50,000 nucleotides of DNA, taken from Owenia fusiformis (lineage: Eukaryota; Annelida; Polychaeta; Sabellida; Oweniidae). A program made the position numbers and the translations under genes. The stretch spans positions 1-50,000 of the forward strand of contig CAIIXF020000810.1 of NCBI GenBank assembly GCA_903813345.2, given 5' to 3'. Below, one piece after another: positions 8,932 to 17,863 of this stretch (within the stretch, counting starts at the first letter, position 1; every line of letters begins with the position of its first letter). The notes under the pieces were generated by a model. It searched no databases, was not told the origin of the DNA, and saw nothing but the letters and a program-made list of their open reading frames with translations.

Positions 8932-10833
8932 TCATATCATTCTAAGTCCTTCATTGACTTTCTCCTCTGGATTTCCCCCTTCCAACAGAAATGGTTTGAA
9001 TCCTTTCTCATATCCATCTAGCATGTATACTAGTCTTTTAATATTACCCAAGGTGTTTTCTAACTCAGAGTTATTGTCCATCATGAAGAGGACGGTCTCA
9101 CTAGCTGTCAACAGTGCTAAATTGTGATGAGCAGATCCACTCGCTTTGTCCCATGCGATTCCACCTTGATCAGGGAAGCCTTCTCGTAATATATTGAAGG
9201 TTTCATTGGCAATTTGTAAAATGCATCGCGAAGCAGCGCTTTGATGATGAGCTCGTATAGGCCAAGTGGAGGTTTGCCAGAACATTAATTCGACTCTCTC
9301 TTTGTCTAAAGGGAGCATAAATCGGGTTCTTTCATTGTCTCTAATAAATTGTCTCATAAACTGGTACGTACCTTGTTTGAGAACTTGAATATAGACTATC
9401 GGTATTCGATCGGTCTGTTCTCGTGGATGGGCTGGGCCTTTAATTACCCAACCTGATATAAAACTGTCTAGCATTACAGGAGCAATGCTAACACCATCGT
9501 AATTGTTCAGGAGCATCACCTTGACCACTGTAGCAGCTTCCTCTAACCAGGATATTGTGGTTAGAAAATCTCGGTTTTCAATCATTTCTGCTAATGATGT
9601 TGAAGTGTCTTTACAAAGGTGATCAAATCGATTATAGCTCTGTTCAGACATCTTCACTTTGGAAGCTAAGCTGTTGAATCTGGTCATTCTTTCTAGGAGA
9701 ATTGGTACTTTGGTATTTACACCTTTAATAGGTGCAGTATTGTCCTGATGTTTCCAGACTTTAGGGTCTAGAGCAGAAACTTTTCTCATATGTCCTTTTC
9801 CCAAAGGCCTGCTAGAATGTGCATATTCTCTTTGGTTAACTCCAAATAAGAATTTCATATTTTCAGTGAATGCTTCATTAGCAACTACTTTCCAATCCTT
9901 TGATTCCAAAAGGAGTAGCGAATCTCTTACCGCCCTCATTAAATAATGGTTTGACTCTGACTCCATGACTATATCCAATAGTCTCTTTCCACAACTGCTC
10001 CAAAGAGTCTTTCCTGACCTTTCAAAAGTCATTCCTGCTATTCCTGCAGGACAAACAGTATTCATAGTGGCAGGTTCTCCCACCTCTATTGAACTTCCAT
10101 CACAATGTACTAAATCAGGCCATTTTTCCTTTACTACTGCAGGACATATATTCCCTTGCGCAAAAGCATATTCAGTCAGGTCATTTAGGCCTTTGTCATT
10201 GAAATTTTTCTCATATTCTCGAGAAAAGAAAAATGGTTTATTCTCCCAAAGTGTTGGAAGTTGACTTGATTCCATCATGACCTCTAATTGGAGCCTTGTA
10301 TGCTCGTCCATCTTATTTCGCAAATTCACAAGATAATCTATTATCATTCGTTGTTGGAGATCTTCCAAATGTTTAAGACTTTCATGATGGATGCTTGCAC
10401 TCTCCAGACTGACTGCTACAATGCCCACTCTATGGTATATGTTTAAGTTCTCCAGCCTTTCTGCTTTGCGTTGATATGCCAGGTCTAAGCTATTGCTCAA
10501 GCGACCATATGATACACATATCTCTAACATCTGATTTTCTGATTCAGACCTTTTATTCAGAAGAGGATCGCGCGTTATGCGACCTTCAGAATCTATATAA
10601 TGTTGAACCACGTCTGGCTCATAATTGTCTACTGGATTCTGTACCACTTTGGTGATAATTGAATTTTTGATTCCTTTGTCGGTCCTCCCGTCTATTACTA
10701 TTATGCTAGGCTTTCTGTCTAAGTCTCTGTGCTGGTCTGCGATTTGGCAACAAATCTCGAAATGTATTCCCCATTTTAAGAGAGAAATCTCCGATTCTGC
10801 TGGAGTTAACGTATCTTTATGAGCTACGCTCAT
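8932..10833 (-). CDS. PA: C5: PA-like polymerase subunit, full length (S344L, I632M)
   Basis: An intact 633-aa copy combining S344L with I632M at the second-last residue (the C-terminus reads GLRMI). I632M normally marks the unit that follows an A534T/R85-silent unit, and C4 is that neighbour. C15 has the same combination. C5 and C6 are the two extra units that make HOR-1 longer than HOR-3. Confidence 0.82.
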   Translation of the reverse strand: MSVAHKDTLTPAESEISLLKWGIHFEICCQIADQHRDLDRKPSIIVIDGRTDKGIKNSIITKVVQNPVDNYEPDVVQHYIDSEGRITRDPLLNKRSESENQMLEICVSYGRLSNSLDLAYQRKAERLENLNIYHRVGIVAVSLESASIHHESLKHLEDLQQRMIIDYLVNLRNKMDEHTRLQLEVMMESSQLPTLWENKPFFFSREYEKNFNDKGLNDLTEYAFAQGNICPAVVKEKWPDLVHCDGSSIEVGEPATMNTVCPAGIAGMTFERSGKTLWSSCGKRLLDIVMESESNHYLMRAVRDSLLLLESKDWKVVANEAFTENMKFLFGVNQREYAHSSRPLGKGHMRKVSALDPKVWKHQDNTAPIKGVNTKVPILLERMTRFNSLASKVKMSEQSYNRFDHLCKDTSTSLAEMIENRDFLTTISWLEEAATVVKVMLLNNYDGVSIAPVMLDSFISGWVIKGPAHPREQTDRIPIVYIQVLKQGTYQFMRQFIRDNERTRFMLPLDKERVELMFWQTSTWPIRAHHQSAASRCILQIANETFNILREGFPDQGGIAWDKASGSAHHNLALLTASETVLFMMDNNSELENTLGNIKRLVYMLDGYEKGFKPFLLEGGNPEEKVNEGLRMI

Positions 10834-10903
10834 TAATTAATTAATTAATTACGAACCAATTGGTTCTTTCTAATATTATAAGACTCAGCCAGGAAAAGGC
10901 TCA

Positions 10904-12805
10904 TCATATTATTCTAAGTCCTTCATTGACTTTCTCCTCTGGATTTCCCCCTTCCAACAGAAATGGTTTGAATCCTTTCTCATATCCATCTAGCATGTAT
11001 ACTAGTCTTTTAATATTACCCAAGGTGTTTTCTAAATCAGAGTTATTGTCCATCATGAAGAGGACGGTCTCACTAGCTGTCAACAGTGCTAAATTGTGAT
11101 GAGCAGATCCACTCGCTTTGTCCCATGCGATTCCACCTTGATCAGGGAAGCCTTCTCGTAATATATTGAAGGTTTCATTGGCAATTTGTAAAATGCATCG
11201 CGAAGCAGCGCTTTGATGATGAGCTCGTATAGGCCAAGTGGAGGTTTGCCAGAACATTAATTCGACTCTCTCTTTGTCTAAAGGGAGCATAAATCGGGTT
11301 CTTTCATTGTCTCTAATAAATTGTCTCATAAACTGGTACGTACCTTGTTTGAGAACTTGAATATAGACTATCGGTATTCGATCGGTCTGTTCTCGTGGAT
11401 GGGCTGGGCCTTTAATTACCCAACCTGATATAAAACTGTCTAGCATTACAGGAGCAATGCTAACACCATCGTAATTGTTCAGGAGCATCACCTTGACCAC
11501 TGTAGCAGCTTCCTCTAACCAGGATATTGTGGTTAGAAAATCTCGGTTTTCAATCATTTCTGCTAATGATGTTGAAGTGTCTTTACAAAGGTGATCAAAT
11601 CGATTATAGATCTGTTCAGACATCTTCACTTTGGAAGCTAAGCTGTTGAATCTGGTCATTCTTTCTAGGAGAATTGGTACTTTGGTATTTACACCTTTAA
11701 TAGGTGCAGTATTGTCCTGATGTTTCCAGACTTTAGGGTCTAGAGCAGAAACTTTTCTCATATGTCCTTTTCCCGAAGGCCTGCTAGAATGTGCATATTC
11801 TCTTTGGTTAACTCCAAATAAGAATTTCATATTTTCAGTGAATGCTTCATTAGCAACTACTTTCCAATCCTTTGATTCCAAAAGGAGTAGCGAATCTCTT
11901 ACCGCCCTCATTAAATAATGGTTTGACTCTGACTCCATGACTATATCCAATAGTCTCTTTCCACAACTGCTCCAAAGAGTCTTTCCTGACCTTTCAAAAG
12001 TCATTCCTGCTATTCCTGCAGGACAAACAGTATTCATAGTGGCAGGTTCTCCCACCTCTATTGAACTTCCATCACAATGTACTAAATCAGGCCATTTTTC
12101 CTTTACTACTGCAGGACATATATTCCCTTGCGCAAAAGCATATTCAGTCAGGTCATTTAGGCCTTTGTCATTGAAATTTTTCTCATATTCTCGAGAAAAG
12201 AAAAATGGTTTATTCTCCCAAAGTGTTGGAAGTTGACTTGATTCCATCATGACCTCTAATTGGAGCCTTGTATGCTCGTCCATCTTATTTCGCAAATTCA
12301 CAAGATAATCTATTATCATTCGTTGTTGGAGATCTTCCAAATGTTTAAGACTTTCATGATGGATGCTTGCACTCTCCAGACTGACTGCTACAATGCCCAC
12401 TCTATGGTATATGTTTAAGTTCTCCAGCCTTTCTGCTTTGCGTTGATATGCCAGGTCTAAGCTATTGCTCAAGCGACCATATGATACACATATCTCTAAC
12501 ATCTGATTTTCTGATTCAGACCTTTTATTCAGAAGAGGATCGCGCGTTATGCGACCTTCAGAATCTATATAATGTTGAACCACGTCTGGCTCATAATTGT
12601 CTACTGGATTCTGTACCACTTTGGTGATAATTGAATTTTTGATTCCTTTGTCGGTCCTCCCGTCTATTACTATTATGCTAGGCTTTCTGTCTAAGTCTCT
12701 GTGCTGGTCTGCGATTTGGCAACAAATCTCGAAATGTATTCCCCATTTTAAGAGAGAAATCTCCGATTCTGCTGGAGTTAACGTATCTTTATGAGCTACG
12801 CTCAT
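10904..12805 (-). CDS. PA: C6: PA-like polymerase subunit, full length (S399I, E590D)
   Basis: An intact 633-aa copy of the S399I/E590D lineage, without S305L. It is followed directly by the 486-aa unit C7. In the other HORs an A534T unit stands between these two types, so an A534T unit has been lost here. The right end of C6 has the usual R85 codon (gcg at about 12551), yet C7 still starts with the I632M marker. Confidence 0.82.
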   Translation of the reverse strand: MSVAHKDTLTPAESEISLLKWGIHFEICCQIADQHRDLDRKPSIIVIDGRTDKGIKNSIITKVVQNPVDNYEPDVVQHYIDSEGRITRDPLLNKRSESENQMLEICVSYGRLSNSLDLAYQRKAERLENLNIYHRVGIVAVSLESASIHHESLKHLEDLQQRMIIDYLVNLRNKMDEHTRLQLEVMMESSQLPTLWENKPFFFSREYEKNFNDKGLNDLTEYAFAQGNICPAVVKEKWPDLVHCDGSSIEVGEPATMNTVCPAGIAGMTFERSGKTLWSSCGKRLLDIVMESESNHYLMRAVRDSLLLLESKDWKVVANEAFTENMKFLFGVNQREYAHSSRPSGKGHMRKVSALDPKVWKHQDNTAPIKGVNTKVPILLERMTRFNSLASKVKMSEQIYNRFDHLCKDTSTSLAEMIENRDFLTTISWLEEAATVVKVMLLNNYDGVSIAPVMLDSFISGWVIKGPAHPREQTDRIPIVYIQVLKQGTYQFMRQFIRDNERTRFMLPLDKERVELMFWQTSTWPIRAHHQSAASRCILQIANETFNILREGFPDQGGIAWDKASGSAHHNLALLTASETVLFMMDNNSDLENTLGNIKRLVYMLDGYEKGFKPFLLEGGNPEEKVNEGLRII

Positions 12806-12875
12806 TAATTAATTAATTAATTACGAACCAATTGGTTCTTTCTAATATTATAAGACTCAGCCAGGAAAAGGCTCA

Positions 12876-14336
12876 TCATATCATTCTAAGTCCTTCATTG
12901 ACTTTCTCCTCTGGATTTCCCCCTTCCAACAGAAATGGTTTGAATCCTTTCTCATATCCATCTAGCATGTATACTAGTCTTTTAATATTACCCAAGGTGT
13001 TTTCTAACTCAGAGTTATTGTCCATCATGAAGAGGACGGTCTCACTAGCTGTCAACAGTGCTAAATTGTGATGAGCAGATCCACTCGCTTTGTCCCATGC
13101 GATTCCACCTTGATCAGGGAAGCCTTCTCGTAATATATTGAAGGTTTCATTGGCAATTTGTAAAATGCATCGCGAAGCAGCGCTTTGATGATGAGCTCGT
13201 ATAGGCCAAGTGGAGGTTTGCCAGAACATTAATTCGACTCTCTCTTTGTCTAAAGGGAGCATAAATCGGGTTCTTTCATTGTCTCTAATAAATTGTCTCA
13301 TAAACTGGTACGTACCTTGTTTGAGAACTTGAATATAGACTATCGGTATTCGATCGGTCTGTTCTCGTGGATGGGCTGGGCCTTTAATTACCCAACCTGA
13401 TATAAAACTGTCTAGCATTACAGGAGCAATGCTAACACCATCGTAATTGTTCAGGAGCATCACCTTGACCACTGTAGCAGCTTCCTCTAACCAGGATATT
13501 GTGGTTAGAAAATCTCGGTTTTCAATCATTTCTGCTAATGATGTTGAAGTGTCTTTACAAAGGTGATCAAATCGATTATAGCTCTGTTCAGACATCTTCA
13601 CTTTGGAAGCTAAGCTGTTGAATCTGGTCATTCTTTCTAGGAGAATTGGTACTTTGGTATTTACACCTTTAATAGGTGCAGTATTGTCCTGATGTTTCCA
13701 GACTTTAGGGTCTAGAGCAGAAACTTTTCTCATATGTCCTTTTCCCGAAGGCCTGCTAGAATGTGCATATTCTCTTTGGTTAACTCCAAATAAGAGCCTT
13801 GTATGCTCGTCCATCTTATTTCGCAAATTCACAAGATAATCTATTATCATTCGTTGTTGGAGATCTTCCAAATGTTTAAGACTTTCATGATGGATGCTTG
13901 CACTCTCCAGACTGACTGCTACAATGCCCACTCTATGGTATATGTTTAAGTTCTCCAGCCTTTCTGCTTTGCGTTGATATGCCAGGTCTAAGCTATTGCT
14001 CAAGCGACCATATGATACACATATCTCTAACATCTGATTTTCTGATTCAGACCTTTTATTCAGAAGAGGATCGCGCGTTATGCGACCTTCAGAATCTATA
14101 TAATGTTGAACCACGTCTGGCTCATAATTGTCTACTGGATTCTGTACCACTTTGGTGATAATTGAATTTTTGATTCCTTTGTCGGTCCTCCCGTCTATTA
14201 CTATTATGCTAGGCTTTCTGTCTAAGTCTCTGTGCTGGTCTGCGATTTGGCAACAAATCTCGAAATGTATTCCCCATTTTAAGAGAGAAATCTCCGATTC
14301 TGCTGGAGTTAACGTATCTTTATTAGCTACGCTCAT
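12876..14336 (-). CDS. PA: C7: PA-like ORF with 441 bp in-frame internal deletion (486 aa)
   Basis: The frame is open from start to stop, but residues 182-328 of the full protein are missing: R180-L181 is joined to L329-F330. The join lies at 13794-13795 with 2 bp (ga) of microhomology. The endonuclease core, including H24, D48, D74, E104 and K123, is kept. The C-terminal edge of that domain, the linker and the start of the C-terminal half are lost, so a normal polymerase subunit is unlikely. It also carries H5N and I632M. C18 and C25 have the same join, so one deletion event was copied. It could be an internally deleted protein or simply a pseudogene without a frame break. Confidence 0.75.
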   Translation of the reverse strand: MSVANKDTLTPAESEISLLKWGIHFEICCQIADQHRDLDRKPSIIVIDGRTDKGIKNSIITKVVQNPVDNYEPDVVQHYIDSEGRITRDPLLNKRSESENQMLEICVSYGRLSNSLDLAYQRKAERLENLNIYHRVGIVAVSLESASIHHESLKHLEDLQQRMIIDYLVNLRNKMDEHTRLLFGVNQREYAHSSRPSGKGHMRKVSALDPKVWKHQDNTAPIKGVNTKVPILLERMTRFNSLASKVKMSEQSYNRFDHLCKDTSTSLAEMIENRDFLTTISWLEEAATVVKVMLLNNYDGVSIAPVMLDSFISGWVIKGPAHPREQTDRIPIVYIQVLKQGTYQFMRQFIRDNERTRFMLPLDKERVELMFWQTSTWPIRAHHQSAASRCILQIANETFNILREGFPDQGGIAWDKASGSAHHNLALLTASETVLFMMDNNSELENTLGNIKRLVYMLDGYEKGFKPFLLEGGNPEEKVNEGLRMI

Positions 14337-14406
14337 TAATTAATTAATTAATTACGAACCAATTGGTTCTTTCTAATATTATAAGACTCAGCCAGGAAAA
14401 GGCTCA

Positions 14407-16308
14407 TCATATTATTCTAAGTCCTTCATTGACTTTCTCCTCTGGATTTCCCCCTTCCAACAGAAATGGTTTGAATCCTTTCTCATATCCATCTAGCATG
14501 TATACTAGTCTTTTAATATTACCCAAGGTGTTTTCTAACTCAGAGTTATTGTCCATCATGAAGAGGACGGTCTCACTAGCTGTCAACAGTGCTAAATTGT
14601 GATGAGCAGATCCACTCGCTTTGTCCCATGCGATTCCACCTTGATCAGGGAAGCCTTCTCGTAATATATTGAAGGTTTCATTGGCAATTTGTAAAATGCA
14701 TCGCGAAGCAGCGCTTTGATGATGAGCTCGTATAGGCCAAGTGGAGGTTTGCCAGAACATTAATTCGACTCTCTCTTTGTCTAAAGGGAGCATAAATCGG
14801 GTTCTTTCATTGTCTCTTATAAATTGTCTCATAAACTGGTACGTACCTTGTTTGAGAACTTGAATATAGACTATCGGTATTCGATCGGTCTGTTCTCGTG
14901 GATGGGCTGGGCCTTTAATTACCCAACCTGATATAAAACTGTCTAGCATTACAGGAGCAATGCTAACACCATCGTAATTGTTCAGGAGCATCACCTTGAC
15001 CACTGTAGCAGCTTCCTCTAACCAGGATATTGTGGTTAGAAAATCTCGGTTTTCAATCATTTCTGCTAATGATGTTGAAGTGTCTTTACAAAGGTGATCA
15101 AATCGATTATAGCTCTGTTCAGACATCTTCACTTTGGAAGCTAAGCTGTTGAATCTGGTCATTCTTTCTAGGAGAATTGGTACTTTGGTATTTACACCTT
15201 TAATAGGTGCAGTATTGTCCTGATGTTTCCAGACTTTAGGGTCTAGAGCAGAAACTTTTCTCATATGTCCTTTTCCCGAAGGCCTGCTAGAATGTGCATA
15301 TTCTCTTTGGTTAACTCCAAATAAGAATTTCATATTTTCAGTGAATGCTTCATTAGCAACTACTTTCCAATCCTTTGATTCCAAAAGGAGTAGCGAATCT
15401 CTTACCGCCCTCATTAAATAATGGTTTGACTCTGACTCCATGACTATATCCAATAGTCTCTTTCCACAACTGCTCCAAAGAGTCTTTCCTGACCTTTCAA
15501 AAGTCATTCCTGCTATTCCTGCAGGACAAACAGTATTCATAGTGGCAGGTTCTCCCACCTCTATTGAACTTCCATCACAATGTACTAAATCAGGCCATTT
15601 TTCCTTTACTACTGCAGGACATATATTCCCTTGCGCAAAAGCATATTCAGTCAGGTCATTTAGGCCTTTGTCATTGAAATTTTTCTCATATTCTCGAGAA
15701 AAGAAAAATGGTTTATTCTCCCAAAGTGTTGGAAGTTGACTTGATTCCATCATGACCTCTAATTGGAGCCTTGTATGCTCGTCCATCTTATTTCGCAAAT
15801 TCACAAGATAATCTATTATCATTCGTTGTTGGAGATCTTCCAAATGTTTAAGACTTTCATGATGGATGCTTGCACTCTCCAGACTGACTGCTACAATGCC
15901 CACTCTATGGTATATGTTTAAGTTCTCCAGCCTTTCTGCTTTGCGTTGATATGCCAGGTCTAAGCTATTGCTCAAGCGACCATATGATACACATATCTCT
16001 AACATCTGATTTTCTGATTCAGACCTTTTATTCAGAAGAGGATCGCGCGTTATGCGACCTTCAGAATCTATATAATGTTGAACCACGTCTGGCTCATAAT
16101 TGTCTACTGGATTCTGTACCACTTTGGTGATAATTGAATTTTTGATTCCTTTGTCGGTCCTCCCGTCTATTACTATTATGCTAGGCTTTCTGTCTAAGTC
16201 TCTGTGCTGGTCTGCGATTTGGCAACAAATCTCGAAATGTATTCCCCATTTTAAGAGAGAAATCTCCGATTCTGCTGGAGTTAACGTATCTTTATGAGCT
16301 ACGCTCAT
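14407..16308 (-). CDS. PA: C8: PA-like polymerase subunit, full length, consensus protein
   Basis: An intact 633-aa copy with none of the listed amino-acid changes, so its protein equals the majority sequence of the array. It is marked by a silent ATT-to-ATA change at I497 (plus-strand tctcttat near 14818), shared only with C19 and C26. It closes HOR-1 and always stands between the 486-aa unit and the 487-bp-deletion unit. Confidence 0.82.
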   Translation of the reverse strand: MSVAHKDTLTPAESEISLLKWGIHFEICCQIADQHRDLDRKPSIIVIDGRTDKGIKNSIITKVVQNPVDNYEPDVVQHYIDSEGRITRDPLLNKRSESENQMLEICVSYGRLSNSLDLAYQRKAERLENLNIYHRVGIVAVSLESASIHHESLKHLEDLQQRMIIDYLVNLRNKMDEHTRLQLEVMMESSQLPTLWENKPFFFSREYEKNFNDKGLNDLTEYAFAQGNICPAVVKEKWPDLVHCDGSSIEVGEPATMNTVCPAGIAGMTFERSGKTLWSSCGKRLLDIVMESESNHYLMRAVRDSLLLLESKDWKVVANEAFTENMKFLFGVNQREYAHSSRPSGKGHMRKVSALDPKVWKHQDNTAPIKGVNTKVPILLERMTRFNSLASKVKMSEQSYNRFDHLCKDTSTSLAEMIENRDFLTTISWLEEAATVVKVMLLNNYDGVSIAPVMLDSFISGWVIKGPAHPREQTDRIPIVYIQVLKQGTYQFMRQFIRDNERTRFMLPLDKERVELMFWQTSTWPIRAHHQSAASRCILQIANETFNILREGFPDQGGIAWDKASGSAHHNLALLTASETVLFMMDNNSELENTLGNIKRLVYMLDGYEKGFKPFLLEGGNPEEKVNEGLRII

Positions 16309-16378
16309 TAATTAATTAATTAATTACGAACCAATTGGTTCTTTCTAATATTATAAGACTCAGCCAGGAAAAGGCTCA

Positions 16379-17793
16379 TCATATTATTCTAAGTCCTTCA
16401 TTGACTTTCTCCTCTGGATTTCCCCCTTCCAACAGAAATGGTTTGAATCCTTTCTCATATCCATCTAGCATGTATACTAGTCTTTTAATATTACCCAAGG
16501 TGTTTTCTAACTCAGAGTTATTGTCCATCATGAAGAGGACGGTCTCACTAGCTGTCAACAGTGCTAAATTGTGATGAGCAGATCCACTCGCTTTGTCCCA
16601 TGCGATTCCACCTTGATCAGGGAAGCCTTCTCGTAATATATTGAAGGTTTCATTGGCAATTTGTAAAATGCATCGCGAAGCAGCGCTTTGATGATGAGCT
16701 CGTATAGGCCAAGTGGAGGTTTGCCAGAACATTAATTCGACTCTCTCTTTGTCTAAAGGGAGCATAAATCGGGTTCTTTCATTGTCTCTAATAAATTGTC
16801 TCATAAACTGGTACGTACCTTGTTTGAGAACTTGAATATAGACTATCGGTATTCGATCGGTCTGTTCTCGTGGATGGGCTGGGCCTTTAATTACCCAACC
16901 TGATATAAAACTGTCTAGCATTACAGGAGCAATGCTACCACCATCGTAATTGTTCAGGAGCATCACCTTGACCACTGTAGCAGCTTCCTCTATCCTGCTA
17001 TTCCTGCAGGACAAACAGTATTCATAGTGGCAGGTTCTCCCACCTCTATTGAACTTCCATCACAATGTACTAAATCAGGCCATTTTTCCTTTACTACTGC
17101 AGGACATATATTCCCTTGCGCAAAAGCATATTCAGTCAGGTCATTTAGGCCTTTGTCATTGAAATTTTTCTCATATTCTCGAGAAAAGAAAAATGGTTTA
17201 TTCTCCCAAAGTGTTGGAAGTTGACTTGATTCCATCATGACCTCTAATTGGAGCCTTGTATGCTCGTCCATCTTATTTCGCAAATTCACAAGATAATCTA
17301 TTATCATTCGTTGTTGTAGATCTTCCAAATGTTTAAGACTTTCATGATGGATGCTTGCACTCTCCAGACTGACTGCTACAATGCCCACTCTATGGTATAT
17401 GTTTAAGTTCTCCAGCCTTTCTGCTTTGCGTTGATATGCCAGGTCTAAGCTATTGCTCAAGCGACCATATGATACACATATCTCTAACATCTGATTTTCT
17501 GATTCAGACCTTTTATATAGAAGAGGATCGCGCGTTATGCGACCTTCAGAATCTATATAATGTTGAACCACGTCTGGCTCATAATTGTCTACTGGATTCT
17601 GTACCACTTTGGTGATAATTGAATTTTTGATTCCTTTGTCGGTCCTCCCGTCTATTACTATTATGCTAGGCTTTCTGTCTAAGTCTCTGTGCTGGTCTGC
17701 GATTTGGCAACAAATCTCGAAATGTATTCCCCATTTTAAGAGAGAAATCTCCGATTCTGCTGGAGTTAACGTATCTTTATGAGCTACGCTCAT
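16379..17793 (-). pseudogene. PA: C9: PA-like copy with 487 bp frameshifting deletion
   Basis: From the start at 17793 the frame gives 267 residues and ends in TAG at 16990-16992, right at the deletion join (16992/16993). The join fuses the codon region of E431 to that of G267 and shows no microhomology. On the distal side it falls in a short direct repeat (ATTCCTGC twice in close succession). The distal remainder stays readable in another frame as 16379-17014, with an unrelated start MSCRNSR before native residues 431-633. This copy carries N93Y, a silent L159 change and V448G (GSIA), the last shared with C20 but not C0. The 267-aa product would be a free endonuclease domain plus linker. Confidence 0.85.
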
Positions 17794-17863
17794 TAATTAA
17801 TTAATTAATTACGAACCAATTGGTTCTTTCTAATATTATAAGACTCAGCCAGGAAAAGGCTCA

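Larger units (their letters stand above)
1..16378. repeat. Higher-order repeat 1 (C0-C8, left part cut by window start)
   Basis: Order: 487-bp-deletion unit (C0), L308F (C1), S344L (C2), S399I/E590D (C3), A534T (C4), S344L+I632M (C5), S399I/E590D (C6), 486-aa unit (C7), silent-I497 unit (C8). Relative to the 7-unit core order seen in HOR-3 it has two extra units, C5 and C6 (3,944 bp). It lacks V448G, N401K, S305L and L389stop, which both other HORs carry, so it is the more distant of the three. The C0-to-C9 distance is 16,820 bp, which equals seven full units plus one of each deleted type. Confidence 0.85.

Noticed and set aside
16379-17014. 211-residue minus-strand ORF starting MSCRNSR as a separate gene (also at 37143-37778)
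   Set aside because: From residue 431 onward it is the C-terminal part of the PA-like protein; its first few residues come from out-of-frame reading across the deletion join. It is part of the pseudogene.
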